The position numbers were made by a program, and so were the translations under genes. Positions 1 through 9,706 of a stretch of 64,000 nucleotides of DNA are shown here, piece after piece. A model generated the notes under the pieces. The model was not told where the DNA came from, made no database searches, and worked only from the letters and a program-made list of their open reading frames with translations. This DNA is from Spirosoma profusum (GTDB lineage Bacteria > Bacteroidota > Bacteroidia > Cytophagales > Spirosomataceae), in contig NZ_JACWZY010000001.1 of NCBI RefSeq assembly GCF_014699005.1, positions 248,001 through 312,000 of the forward strand. Direction: 5' to 3'. Position 1 is the first letter of the stretch; every line of letters begins with the position of its first letter.

Positions 1-3000
1 CAGCCAGCAATGGAAGCTGTGTCAGTTCCGCGCAAACGGCTAGTCTGAGCGATCCATCGGCTCCGGCTGCGCCCACGCTGACCGCAAATCCGGCTTCATC
101 GGCTATTTGTTTAGGTCAATCGGTTACGTTAACGGCTAGTGGTTCAGGTGGAACCTTCACCTTCTCAGGGCCAGGCCTTTCGTCAACGACGGGCTCACCT
201 GTAACCGCTACGCCAACCAGTGTAGGCACTGCGATTTACACCGTGACGCAAACCGCGTCGGGCTGTACCTCACCAGCAGCTACGTATACTGTGGTGGTTA
301 ATGCCCAACCCGCCATTACCAGCGTTACACCCACCAATCCGACTTCGTGCTCGGGCACCAATGGTAGCTTGGCTCTGAATGGCTTGGCCTCGTCGACATC
401 TTACACCATCAGCTACAGCTATAATGGCGGAGCTGCTGTAACCCAGACCGTGGTGACTAATGCCAGTGGTGTAGCTACTCTGACTGGTTTACAAGCTGGT
501 GCTTATACGAATATTACGGCCAGTGCCAATGGTTGTAGCAGTGCCGCCCAAACGGCCACACTGTCGGACCCCGGTGCGCCATTAGCGCCAGTGCTTACCT
601 TTAATCCAGCCTCAGGCAGTTTGTGCCTGGGTCAAAGCCTGACCCTGATAGCTAATGGAGCAACGGGTGCTACGTTTACGTTCTCCGGTCCAGGACTTGG
701 TACACCAAATGGCAATAGTGTAGTGGCTACGCCGAATAGTGTTGGTACGGCAGTGTATACCGTAAGCCAGAACGTATCAGGTTGTACGTCATCAGCTGCG
801 AGCCAAACGGTAATTGTTAATGTGCAACCCGCCATTACCAGCATTACTCCGACTAATCCGAGTTCGTGCGGTACACCAACCGGTAGCCTGACACTGAACG
901 GCTTAACGCCTTCAACTTCGTACACAATTAGTTACAGCTACAACGGTGGAGCACCTATCACGGCTACGTTAACCAGCAACGCATCGGGCCAAGTTGCTAT
1001 CAGTGGATTGGCGGCTGGAATTTATACGGGCATTACGGCCAGCAATGGAGGCTGTACCAGCTCAGCGCAAACCGCCAGTTTGAGCGATCCGTCGGCTCCG
1101 GCTGCTCCAACTATCACGGCCAATCCGTCGACGCCAGTTATCTGTTTAGGCCAATCCATTACGTTAACGGCTAGCGGGACAGGTACGAGCTTTACCTTCT
1201 TAGGGCCGGGTACGATAACGCCATCGGGTACCTCGGTAATTGTTACACCAGGCAGCGTCGGGAATGCCGTCTATACGGCTACGCAATCGGCGGCAGGTTG
1301 TACGTCACCAGCGGCTAGCCTTACTGTAACGGTTAATGCACAGCCCGCTATCAGCAGCGTAACGCCAACAAATCCGAGTTCATGTTCAGGCACGAATGGT
1401 AGCCTGGCCCTTAACGGCCTGACACCATCGGCCTCCTACACGATCAGCTACAGCTATAATGGGGGTGCTGCTATTACGCAAACACTGGTAGCTAATGCCA
1501 GTGGTGTAGTCACACTTACTGGTTTACAGGCAGGAGCCTACACGAATATCTCGGCTAGTGCCAATGGTTGTAGCAGTGCTGCCCAAACGGCTACGCTGTC
1601 AGACCCTGGTGCGCCTGCGACTCCAACGTTTACATTTAATCCAGCCTCAGGCAGTTTATGCCTGGGTCAAAGTCTGACGCTGACCGCTAGCGGAGCAACC
1701 GGCGCTACGTTTACCTTCTCCGGTCCTGGTTTAGGACCTGTGAGTGGAAATAGTGTGGTGGCTACGCCGGGTAATGTAGGTGCTGCTGTATACACCGTAA
1801 GCCAGAGTTTATCCGGTTGTACCTCATCGGCGGCTAGCCAGACGGTAGTTGTCAATGCGCAGCCTGTTATCAGCAGCGTAACGCCCTCGAACCCAGCGTC
1901 CTGCGGTACGCCAACGGGTAGCTTAACACTAGATGGCTTAACCCCTTCAACGTCCTATCTAATTAGTTACAGCTATAACGGTGGAGCAGCGACTACAGCG
2001 GCCTTAACCAGCAATGCATCGGGGCAGATTACCTTGAGCGGACTAGCTGCGGGCGCTTATACGGCCATTACGGCCAGCAATGGTGGTTGTGTTAGTTCGG
2101 CACAAACCGCCAGCTTAAGTGATCCATCGGCTCCGGCTGCGCCCACACTGACCGCAAACCCAGCTTCTTCCGCTATTTGCTTAGGTCAATCTGTTACGTT
2201 AACGGCGAACGGTGCATCGGGTGCTACGTTTACGTTCTCTGGTCCGGGACTGTCGTCTACCACTGGAACGAACGTAACGGCTACGCCCACTACTATCGGT
2301 ACGGCAATTTACACCGTAACCCAGACTGCGGCAGGTTGTACATCACCGGCTGCTACGTATACCGTTATTGTTAATGCGCAACCAGGTATCAGCAGCGTAA
2401 CGCCCACCAACCCGACTTCGTGCTCGGGCACAAATGGTATCCTGGCGCTGAACGGCCTGACTCCGTCGACCTCTTACACAATCAGCTACAGCTACAACGG
2501 TGGCGCAGCAATCACCCAAACAGTGGTGACCAACGCCAGTGGTGTAGCTAGCCTGACGGGTTTACGAGCAGGAGCGTATACGAACATCATTGCCAGTGTT
2601 AACGCTTGCAGCAGTGCCGCCCAAATAGCTACCCTGTCGGACCCTGGTTCGCCTGCAGCTCCTACGTTTACATTCAATCCGGCTTCGGGTAGCTTATGCT
2701 TAGGTCAAAGCCTGACCCTGACAGCCAGTGGTGCAGCGGGTGCTACGTTCACCTTCTCCGGATCTGGTTTAGGGGCTGTGAGTGGAAATAGTGTGGTGGC
2801 TACGCCGGGTAATGTAGGCGCTGCTGTATACACCGTAAGCCAGAGTTTATCCGGTTGTACCTCATCGGCGTCCAGCCAGACGGTGATCGTCAACGCCCAG
2901 CCTGTCGTCAGTAGCATTACGCCTACCGACCCGAGTTCTTGCGGAACGGCTACAGGAAGTTTACTGCTGAGCGGATTGTCGCCTTCGGCAACATATGTCG

Positions 3001-6000
3001 TTAGCTACAGCAAAAATGGAGGTTCGCCAATAACTGCTACGTTAACGTCGAATGGCTCAGGACAAATCACGATAAGTGGTTTAAGCGCTGGTAGTTATGC
3101 GGCTATTACAGTAGCGCAGGGAATCTGTATGTCTGCACCTTCTTCCGGTACGATCACCCTGACAGACCCAACGCCTTCGCCATTAACAGCTGCACAGGTA
3201 ACAGGTATCAGTCCTACGTCCTGTGGAAGCCCAACCGGTCGAATTGACATTACAGGTTTACCGGCCAGCACGAGTGGTATTGTCATCGGTTACTCAAAGA
3301 ATGGAACCCCGACATCGGCAACGGTGAGCACTGACGCCAGCGGTAGAGCCAGTATTATTAACCTGACATCAGGAACCTATACGGCATTCACCGTACAAAT
3401 TGGGGCCTGTACGTCGGCACCGTATGCCGGGTCGGTTCAGCTAAGCGATCCAGGGCTTATCCCATTGACAGCGGCTAACATTGCCAATACAAATCCAACC
3501 AGTTGCGGTAGCAGTGATGCGCAGATCACGCTGTCGGGTCTGCCAGCCTCAACGACCATGACCATCACGTATCAGGTAAATGGAACGGCTGTATCGGCTA
3601 ACGTAACCAGTAACGCATCGGGTCAGGTTGTTATCCCTAATTTAAAGGCGGGTAATTACAGCGTAATCGCCTATACGATTGGCGCTTGTACATCGGCTCC
3701 CTACAACGGAACGGTCGTTATCAATGACCCAGGCGTTACACCGCTGACCGCTGCCAATTTCACGGCCTTTAATCCAACGAGTTGCTCGGCAACCGACGGT
3801 CGTATTGAGATTACCGGTTTAGCCTCGAACATCTCAACGGTCATTACATATAAAAAGAACGGGGTTACTGTTAGTACTACTGTTACAAGCGACAACAGTG
3901 GAAAAGTAACGATTCCAGATATTGGAGCTGGCACCTATACGGATTTTAATTATGTACAAGGTGCCTGTACCTCAACTCCTTATACAGGATCCGTAATAGT
4001 TAACGGAGTTAACTGTAATCTGAATCCGCCATTAATTACAGGCAAGCCGTTAGTGACGAACGTCAACACACCAGGTAGTGTATGCTTACCGGTAAGTGAT
4101 CCTGACGGTACGACGTCGTTTACAGTGGCTATTTGCAATCAACCTGCCAACGGAACGGCTAGCGTACCAGCTACGGTCAACGGCAGTGAGGTGTGTGTGA
4201 ATTATACACCCCCAGCTAACTTCACCGGCAACGCCGGTACAGTCTGCGTGATTGTGACCGACCCAACAGGCCTGACTAGTGTGGCGTATGTGCCAGTGGT
4301 AGTCAACCCACTCAGTGGCACGGCCACTGACCCTAAACCACCGGTAGTGACGGTCGTTCCGATTACCACCCCTATTAACACCACAGCCACGGTATGTTTA
4401 CCGGTGACTAGTCCTAATGGCTACACCAGCTTCACGGCTACCATTTGCGGTCAACCCGCCAACGGCACGGTGGTAGTGGTAGGGGGTGGTACTAGCACGG
4501 TGTGTCTGAACTATACCCCGCCGACCAACTTTACCGGCAACGCGGGTGATGTGTGTGTGAAGGTGACGGACCCAGCGGGGCTAACCACGGTAGTAACGGT
4601 GCCCATAGTGGTAACACCCAAGCCTACTACAGGTGGACCAAATCCGCCGGTGATCATTGGCGCCCCAATTGTAACCTATGTGAATCAGCCGGGTCGCGTA
4701 TGTTTACCAGTCACTGATCCGGATGGGACTACAGCCTTTACTGCAGCCGCTTGTGGCTTACCCACCAATGGTAGTGTTATTTTCCTCGGTGCATTTGATG
4801 GTAACAGCCTGTGTATTGACTATACGCCACCAACTAACTTTAGTGGCTTTGCGGGTACATTGTGTGTGAAGGTGACGGACCCGACAGGTTTAACCAGTGT
4901 AGCTTACGTACCAATCACGGTCATTCCAGTCCCGGTGCCAATTCAGCACCCACCACTTGTAGTTGGTCAACCGCTAGTAACGAATATTAATACACCGGGC
5001 AGCGTGTGTCTGCCCGTGAGTGACACGGATGGTACTACGTCGTTCATAACTGCTATCTGCGGGCAACCGACGAATGGAACGGCTTCAGTGCCTGCGACGA
5101 TCAATGGGGACCAGCTATGCGTGAATTACACGCCCCCGGCTTCCTTTACAGGTTATGCCGGAACCGTCTGCGTGATTGTAACTGACCCCACAGGTCTGAC
5201 CTCAGTAGCGTACGTGCCGGTAGTTGTAAACCCAATTAGTGGTACGACGGTTATTGAACAGCCTCCTGTGGTAACAGTAGTGCCCATTACAACTCCTGTT
5301 AACACGACCGCAACGGTTTGCCTGCCGGTGAGTGATCCCAACGGCACTACGTCGTTCACAGCAGCCATTTGTGGTCAGCCGACAAATGGCACCGCCAGCG
5401 TACCAGCCAGCTTTACAGGTAATCTGTTATGCCTGAATTATACTCCACCGATGAACTTTACTGGGAATGCAGGCACTGTATGCGTAGTAGTTACCGACCC
5501 CACAGGCTTGACAACGACGGTGCAGGTGCCAGTGACGGTAATTCCCAAGCCAACGCCAGAGCCCGGAGTTCAACATCCTCCCGTGGTAATTGGCGCTCCA
5601 ATTGTGACCAATGTAAACCAGCCAGGTAGTGTATGTATACCGGTTACGGACCCAGATGGTACAACTAACTTCACGGTGAGTATTTGTGGCCAGCCCGTTA
5701 GTGGTACAGTTACAGTTCCAATCACGGTGAACGGTAATAGCTTATGCATTAACTACACCCCACCGGCTAACTTTACGGGGAATGCGGGTACAGTGTGCTT
5801 AATTGTGACTGATCCAACGGGGCTAACTAGTGTAGCCTACGTACCAGTGACAGTGATTCCGGTTAACGTACCAATCCAGCATCCTCCTGTGGTAGTTGGT
5901 CAGCCTTTAGTGACTAATGTCAATACGCCCGGTAGTGTATGTCTGCCAGTAAGTGATCCGGATGGCACGACAGCCTTTACGGTAGCTATCTGTAGTCAAC

Positions 6001-8732
6001 CTGCCTATGGTACAGCTTCAGTACCCGCGACGGTGAACGGCAATAGTCTGTGTGTGAATTATACGCCACCCACTTCCTTTACGGGTTACGCGGGAACGGT
6101 ATGCGTAATTGTCACCGATCCAACGGGGCTAACCTCAGTAGCCTATGTACCAGTTGTGGTGAATCCGAAGAGTGGCACTACTACCACCGGTCAGCCACCC
6201 GTGGTAACAGTTGTACCGATTACGACGCCTATTAATACAACAGTTATAACCTGTCAGGCAGTGACGGACCCTAATGGTACTACATCATTCACTGCTGCTA
6301 TCTGTGGTCAGCCTGCTAACGGAACTGCTGTAATAGTGAGTACGGGTACTAATAGTGTGTGCATCAAGTATACACCACCGACTAACTTCACAGGCAACGC
6401 GGGAAATGTGTGTGTGATTGTCACTGACCCAACGGGATTGACTACGGTAGTGACGGTGCCAGTGACGGTCATTCCAAAGCCGAATCCGGGTAATCCAAAT
6501 CCGCCAGTGACCATTGGAGCGCCGTTAGTGACTAATCAGAACCAGCCGGGTAGTGTATGTATTCCAGTCACTGATCCTGATGGTACCACTAATTTCACGG
6601 TGAGCATCTGTGGTCAACCTGTCAATGGCACGGTTACAGTTCCTCTCACAGTGAACGGTAACAGCCTATGCATCAACTACACCCCACCGGCTAACTTTAC
6701 GGGGAATGCGGGTAATGTATGCTTAATTGTGACCGACCCGACGGGGCTAACTAGTATAGCCTACGTACCAGTGACGGTAATTCCAGCCAGCCAGACAACG
6801 GGTCAACCGCCGGTTATAACAGGACAACCATTGGTGACCATTATTAATCAACCAGGTAGTGTGTGTTTACCAGTGAGTGATCCAGATGGTACTACGTCCT
6901 TTACAGTGGCCATCTGTGGTCAACCCACAAATGGAACGGCTAGTGTACCGGCGACGGTAAGTAATGGTAGCGTGTGCGTAAGTTATACACCACCGAATTC
7001 ATTTACGGGTTATGCAGGTGACATCTGCGTAATAGTGACAGACCCGACTGGCCTGACCAGCACAGTACAGGTACCGGTAATCGTGAGCCCTGTGTGTAGC
7101 ACGACAGCTTCACCGCAGCATCCGCCTGTTGTCGTCGTTGTACCGATCATTACACCTAAAAACACACCTACTACAGTATGCTTACCGGTGAGTGATCCCA
7201 ACGGTACTACGTCGTTTACTGCGGCTATCTGTGGTCAGCCTGCTAATGGTACAGCTACGATTGTGAGTACGGGTACAGCGACGGTGTGTATCAAGTATAC
7301 ACCACCCGCTTCCTTTACAGGCTATGCAGGTACAATTTGTGTTGTGGTGACTGATCCCACAGGTCTGACTACCACCGTACAGGTACCGGTAGTAGTAACG
7401 CCAGCTTGTGGATGTACAAAGCCGCAACCACCAGTAATAACCAGTGCGCCGATTGTAACCAACGTCAACATGCCGGGTAGCGTATGCTTACCCGTCTCAG
7501 ACCCTGACGGAACCACCAACTTCACGGTGACGATCTGCGGTCAGCCGACCAATGGTACGGTGACAGTACCTGCTACGTTGAACGGTAACAGTCTGTGCGT
7601 CAATTATACACCACCGACCAACTTCACGGGTAACGCAGGTACGTTCTGTGTGATTGTGACAGATCCAACTGGATTGACGGCTGTGGCATACGTACCGATA
7701 ACGGTGATTCCGAATGTAGTACCGCAACATCCGCCGGTGATTGATCCAGGTTCGATAACGACGCCAATTAATACTACGGCGCAAATCTGTCTACCAGTGA
7801 GCGATCCTGACGGTACTACCAGTTATACGATTACGATTTGTGGACAGCCTGCCAATGGTACAGTTACCACGTCAAGTGCGATAGTTGGTAATCAGGTTTG
7901 CATTCTGTACACGCCCCCGACCAATTTTACGGGGAATGCGGGTAGTGTCTGTATCAAGATTACCGACCCAACAGGCTTGACGGCTAGTACACAGGTGCCT
8001 ATAATGGTAACCCCTGTGCAAACTGCCTGCGTAACCCTGAATCTGAAAGTGCTCCTAGAAGGACCTTACAATTCATCGACTGGGCTGATGAATACGACGC
8101 TCAACCAGCGAGGACTGCTACCAGGGCAGACGCCAATAGGCAATTTCGCTGTAGCTACACCGCCGGGGCAACCGTACAATGTGGCTCCCTGGAACTACAC
8201 GGGTACGGAAGTGCAGAATACGTATGCAGCAGATATCGTCGATTGGGTATTGGTATCACTGCGAACAGATTCGTTAACCACGCAATCAGTATTTAAGGCT
8301 GCCGGTCTCTTACATAATGATGGTAAGATTACGTTTGTGAAGCCCTGCTTTACGATACCGGCAGGCTCTTACTTCGCTGTAATTGAGCACCGCAACCATA
8401 TGGGCGTCATGTCTTCACGGAAAGTAAACGTGACCAACAATAGCTTTACGTTCGACTTCACCCAGCAGGATTCGTATGTAATCACAGATCCACCATCGTT
8501 TGGTCAGATTTTGATTGATGGTAAATGGATGATGTATGGTGGTGATGGGAAGAAAGATATCTATACAGACAACTTCGATATCAACTTCTTCGATTCATCG
8601 CTCTGGAAAGAAGAGAGTGGCATCTTCGACCAGTACCGGTATGGTGACTTCAACATGGACGCTGATGTTAACTTTAGTGATAGCGTTCTGTGGAATAAAA
8701 ATAACGGTCGTTACTCAAAAGTGCCTCATTGA
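1..8732 (+). CDS. Giant secreted repeat adhesin with dockerin-like C-terminus (5' end missing)
   Basis: The frame is open from base 3 with no stop, so the gene starts left of the window; at least 2,910 residues are visible. Three kinds of repeat follow in order: Ig/PKD-like modules with motifs such as TNPSSC and ICLGQS (to about 3.16 kb), three shorter modules beginning PLTAA (3.17-4.02 kb), and 13 modules of about 103 residues with four cysteines each (4.02-8.03 kb). The last about 230 residues form a non-repeat domain with the HRNHMGVMS motif, which I recall from other Bacteroidota secreted proteins, then two dockerin-like segments; the second, DFNMDADVNFSD, fits an EF-hand calcium loop. 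No T9SS sorting domain is seen at its own C-terminus. The next two genes encode a T9SS-sorted protein and SprF, so an outer-surface adhesin role, comparable to SprB, is inferred. The ligand is unknown. Confidence 0.85.
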   Translation, partial: ASNGSCVSSAQTASLSDPSAPAAPTLTANPASSAICLGQSVTLTASGSGGTFTFSGPGLSSTTGSPVTATPTSVGTAIYTVTQTASGCTSPAATYTVVVNAQPAITSVTPTNPTSCSGTNGSLALNGLASSTSYTISYSYNGGAAVTQTVVTNASGVATLTGLQAGAYTNITASANGCSSAAQTATLSDPGAPLAPVLTFNPASGSLCLGQSLTLIANGATGATFTFSGPGLGTPNGNSVVATPNSVGTAVYTVSQNVSGCTSSAASQTVIVNVQPAITSITPTNPSSCGTPTGSLTLNGLTPSTSYTISYSYNGGAPITATLTSNASGQVAISGLAAGIYTGITASNGGCTSSAQTASLSDPSAPAAPTITANPSTPVICLGQSITLTASGTGTSFTFLGPGTITPSGTSVIVTPGSVGNAVYTATQSAAGCTSPAASLTVTVNAQPAISSVTPTNPSSCSGTNGSLALNGLTPSASYTISYSYNGGAAITQTLVANASGVVTLTGLQAGAYTNISASANGCSSAAQTATLSDPGAPATPTFTFNPASGSLCLGQSLTLTASGATGATFTFSGPGLGPVSGNSVVATPGNVGAAVYTVSQSLSGCTSSAASQTVVVNAQPVISSVTPSNPASCGTPTGSLTLDGLTPSTSYLISYSYNGGAATTAALTSNASGQITLSGLAAGAYTAITASNGGCVSSAQTASLSDPSAPAAPTLTANPASSAICLGQSVTLTANGASGATFTFSGPGLSSTTGTNVTATPTTIGTAIYTVTQTAAGCTSPAATYTVIVNAQPGISSVTPTNPTSCSGTNGILALNGLTPSTSYTISYSYNGGAAITQTVVTNASGVASLTGLRAGAYTNIIASVNACSSAAQIATLSDPGSPAAPTFTFNPASGSLCLGQSLTLTASGAAGATFTFSGSGLGAVSGNSVVATPGNVGAAVYTVSQSLSGCTSSASSQTVIVNAQPVVSSITPTDPSSCGTATGSLLLSGLSPSATYVVSYSKNGGSPITATLTSNGSGQITISGLSAGSYAAITVAQGICMSAPSSGTITLTDPTPSPLTAAQVTGISPTSCGSPTGRIDITGLPASTSGIVIGYSKNGTPTSATVSTDASGRASIINLTSGTYTAFTVQIGACTSAPYAGSVQLSDPGLIPLTAANIANTNPTSCGSSDAQITLSGLPASTTMTITYQVNGTAVSANVTSNASGQVVIPNLKAGNYSVIAYTIGACTSAPYNGTVVINDPGVTPLTAANFTAFNPTSCSATDGRIEITGLASNISTVITYKKNGVTVSTTVTSDNSGKVTIPDIGAGTYTDFNYVQGACTSTPYTGSVIVNGVNCNLNPPLITGKPLVTNVNTPGSVCLPVSDPDGTTSFTVAICNQPANGTASVPATVNGSEVCVNYTPPANFTGNAGTVCVIVTDPTGLTSVAYVPVVVNPLSGTATDPKPPVVTVVPITTPINTTATVCLPVTSPNGYTSFTATICGQPANGTVVVVGGGTSTVCLNYTPPTNFTGNAGDVCVKVTDPAGLTTVVTVPIVVTPKPTTGGPNPPVIIGAPIVTYVNQPGRVCLPVTDPDGTTAFTAAACGLPTNGSVIFLGAFDGNSLCIDYTPPTNFSGFAGTLCVKVTDPTGLTSVAYVPITVIPVPVPIQHPPLVVGQPLVTNINTPGSVCLPVSDTDGTTSFITAICGQPTNGTASVPATINGDQLCVNYTPPASFTGYAGTVCVIVTDPTGLTSVAYVPVVVNPISGTTVIEQPPVVTVVPITTPVNTTATVCLPVSDPNGTTSFTAAICGQPTNGTASVPASFTGNLLCLNYTPPMNFTGNAGTVCVVVTDPTGLTTTVQVPVTVIPKPTPEPGVQHPPVVIGAPIVTNVNQPGSVCIPVTDPDGTTNFTVSICGQPVSGTVTVPITVNGNSLCINYTPPANFTGNAGTVCLIVTDPTGLTSVAYVPVTVIPVNVPIQHPPVVVGQPLVTNVNTPGSVCLPVSDPDGTTAFTVAICSQPAYGTASVPATVNGNSLCVNYTPPTSFTGYAGTVCVIVTDPTGLTSVAYVPVVVNPKSGTTTTGQPPVVTVVPITTPINTTVITCQAVTDPNGTTSFTAAICGQPANGTAVIVSTGTNSVCIKYTPPTNFTGNAGNVCVIVTDPTGLTTVVTVPVTVIPKPNPGNPNPPVTIGAPLVTNQNQPGSVCIPVTDPDGTTNFTVSICGQPVNGTVTVPLTVNGNSLCINYTPPANFTGNAGNVCLIVTDPTGLTSIAYVPVTVIPASQTTGQPPVITGQPLVTIINQPGSVCLPVSDPDGTTSFTVAICGQPTNGTASVPATVSNGSVCVSYTPPNSFTGYAGDICVIVTDPTGLTSTVQVPVIVSPVCSTTASPQHPPVVVVVPIITPKNTPTTVCLPVSDPNGTTSFTAAICGQPANGTATIVSTGTATVCIKYTPPASFTGYAGTICVVVTDPTGLTTTVQVPVVVTPACGCTKPQPPVITSAPIVTNVNMPGSVCLPVSDPDGTTNFTVTICGQPTNGTVTVPATLNGNSLCVNYTPPTNFTGNAGTFCVIVTDPTGLTAVAYVPITVIPNVVPQHPPVIDPGSITTPINTTAQICLPVSDPDGTTSYTITICGQPANGTVTTSSAIVGNQVCILYTPPTNFTGNAGSVCIKITDPTGLTASTQVPIMVTPVQTACVTLNLKVLLEGPYNSSTGLMNTTLNQRGLLPGQTPIGNFAVATPPGQPYNVAPWNYTGTEVQNTYAADIVDWVLVSLRTDSLTTQSVFKAAGLLHNDGKITFVKPCFTIPAGSYFAVIEHRNHMGVMSSRKVNVTNNSFTFDFTQQDSYVITDPPSFGQILIDGKWMMYGGDGKKDIYTDNFDINFFDSSLWKEESGIFDQYRYGDFNMDADVNFSDSVLWNKNNGRYSKVPH
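310..3167 (+). repeat. Tandem Ig/PKD-like repeats, about 516 bp period, two alternating types
   Basis: Units begin near 313, 829, 1345, 1861, 2380 and 2896. Two variants alternate, one carrying SCSGTNG and the other SCGTPTG or SCGTATG, giving a higher-order period of about 1.03 kb. Each unit combines a segment containing YTISYSYNGG with one containing ICLGQS or LCLGQS. Cysteines recur at fixed places. The DNA copies differ at many synonymous sites although the protein is almost unchanged. Confidence 0.85.
3168..4020 (+). repeat. Three PLTAA modules, about 280 bp each
   Basis: Modules start near 3180, 3465 and 3745 with the segment PLTAAQ or PLTAAN and share a cysteine after NPTSC or SPTSC and a second cysteine in GACTS. 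They resemble one half of the preceding Ig-like unit and look like a transition block. Confidence 0.7.
4021..8025 (+). repeat. Thirteen Cys4 modules arranged as a three-module super-repeat
   Basis: Module starts fall near 4025, 4339, 4648, 4951, 5263, 5577, 5883, 6196, 6502, 6808, 7123, 7429 and 7732. Each has cysteines in VCLPV, ICGQP, LCVNYTPP and VCVIVTDPTG. Three subtypes are told apart by the start (GQPLVTN, VVPITTP, GAPIVTN) and repeat in the order A-B-C four times, then a final B-like unit. This points to duplication of a three-module block of about 930 bp. Confidence 0.85.
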
Positions 8733-8734
8733 TT

Positions 8735-8777
8735 ATAAGCCCACTCGGCAGTGCAGTCGACCGCCGAGTGGGCTTAT
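8735..8777 (+). terminator. Perfect 15-bp stem-loop after the adhesin
   Basis: Arms at 8735-8749 and 8763-8777 are exact inverted complements with a 13-nt loop, starting three bases after the stop codon. The right arm is followed by TCTATT rather than a long T-run. It probably ends or attenuates the very long adhesin transcript before the anchor and sprF-like genes. Confidence 0.7.
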
Positions 8778-8807
8778 TCTATTACAGTTTTATAATCCTT
8801 AAAGACA

Positions 8808-9701
8808 ATGATTATGGTACGTTTTTGCCTACTAATCTTACTTGCTTTTGCTTTTGATAAGCATCAGGCGGTTGCGCAGAAAGGCGTATTTGATGTTCGC
8901 TTAGGCTTGAAAAAAGTAGACTGCGAGAGACAGAAAGTGCTTGTTGCCGTAGAAATCAAGGCACACGATGGTTCTTCCGAGTTTCTGATGGGCAACGCTA
9001 ATTTTCGGTTTTTATACGATGCGCGTTTTCTGCAACATCCCGTACTCCTCGAACAGCATAATTTCAGTAGCTACAATGGAGCAGATCTAAATTACAGCCC
9101 TCAGTCATTGACAGGCTCTAGTGAACGCCTGGATAAAGGGATTATCTCCTTGAATATTATTCACAGCGGCACCGAACAGACAGGGTCTATGGTTGGCAGC
9201 AATGAGTGGACTATGGTGTCGACGATTCAGTTCGATATAGTTCATTCGGGCTTGTCGCAAAGTACCAACCTTGTCTGGAATGATGATAAAACATTCCCAG
9301 TGACAGGATTAAGTGAAGTTGTTGCAAAGAAAAATAGCTCAGCTATAGATAGCTACGTAGTGAAAGCGGGTGGGGTTTTTCAAAATCTGACCCTTAATCC
9401 ATTTACGGAAATTTGTGGAGGTCTTGGTTTGGGCAATACAGACAATCTAATGATTCCGGAAGGTTTTTCGCCTAATGGCGATGGTATTAATGATGTTTTT
9501 GTTATCCACAACTTAGGTGCGCTGAAGGCTGACGTAACGATATTCAATATGAACGGACATATCGTTTATACCAACCCAAACTATCAGAATGATTGGGGAG
9601 GGCAGTCAGAGCAGGGTACAATACCCGACGGAACGTATTTCTATAGTATACGCTTTAGCGATGGCCGTTCTTTCCGACGATCAATGACGATTACACATTA
9701 A
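8808..9701 (+). CDS. Secreted protein with T9SS type B (CHU_C) sorting domain and possible cohesin-like domain
   Basis: A 297-residue protein with a signal peptide (hydrophobic core about residues 4-16, likely cut after AVAQ). Residues about 25-200 form a beta-rich domain with NANFRFLYDARFL and VSTIQFDIVHSG, a pattern I associate with cohesin-like folds in Bacteroidota; this is a fold guess. The last about 80 residues, starting IPEGFSPNGDGINDVF and ending in a SFRRSMTITH tail, are a clear gliding-motility-associated C-terminal domain for T9SS export. It lies between the adhesin with dockerin-like ends and sprF (5-bp gap to the latter). It may be the surface anchor for the adhesin. ATG at 8814 is an equally possible start. 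Confidence 0.85.
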   Translation: MIMVRFCLLILLAFAFDKHQAVAQKGVFDVRLGLKKVDCERQKVLVAVEIKAHDGSSEFLMGNANFRFLYDARFLQHPVLLEQHNFSSYNGADLNYSPQSLTGSSERLDKGIISLNIIHSGTEQTGSMVGSNEWTMVSTIQFDIVHSGLSQSTNLVWNDDKTFPVTGLSEVVAKKNSSAIDSYVVKAGGVFQNLTLNPFTEICGGLGLGNTDNLMIPEGFSPNGDGINDVFVIHNLGALKADVTIFNMNGHIVYTNPNYQNDWGGQSEQGTIPDGTYFYSIRFSDGRSFRRSMTITH

Positions 9702-9706
9702 AAGCG

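Noticed and set aside
632..2917. Long antisense open frames inside the adhesin repeats
   Set aside because: They recur at each repeat unit, have low-complexity V/T/P-rich translations and no start context; they mirror the repeat codons on the other strand.
243..8732. Adhesin starting at the ATG at 243
   Set aside because: The same frame is open to the left edge with the same repeat type, so this Met is internal.
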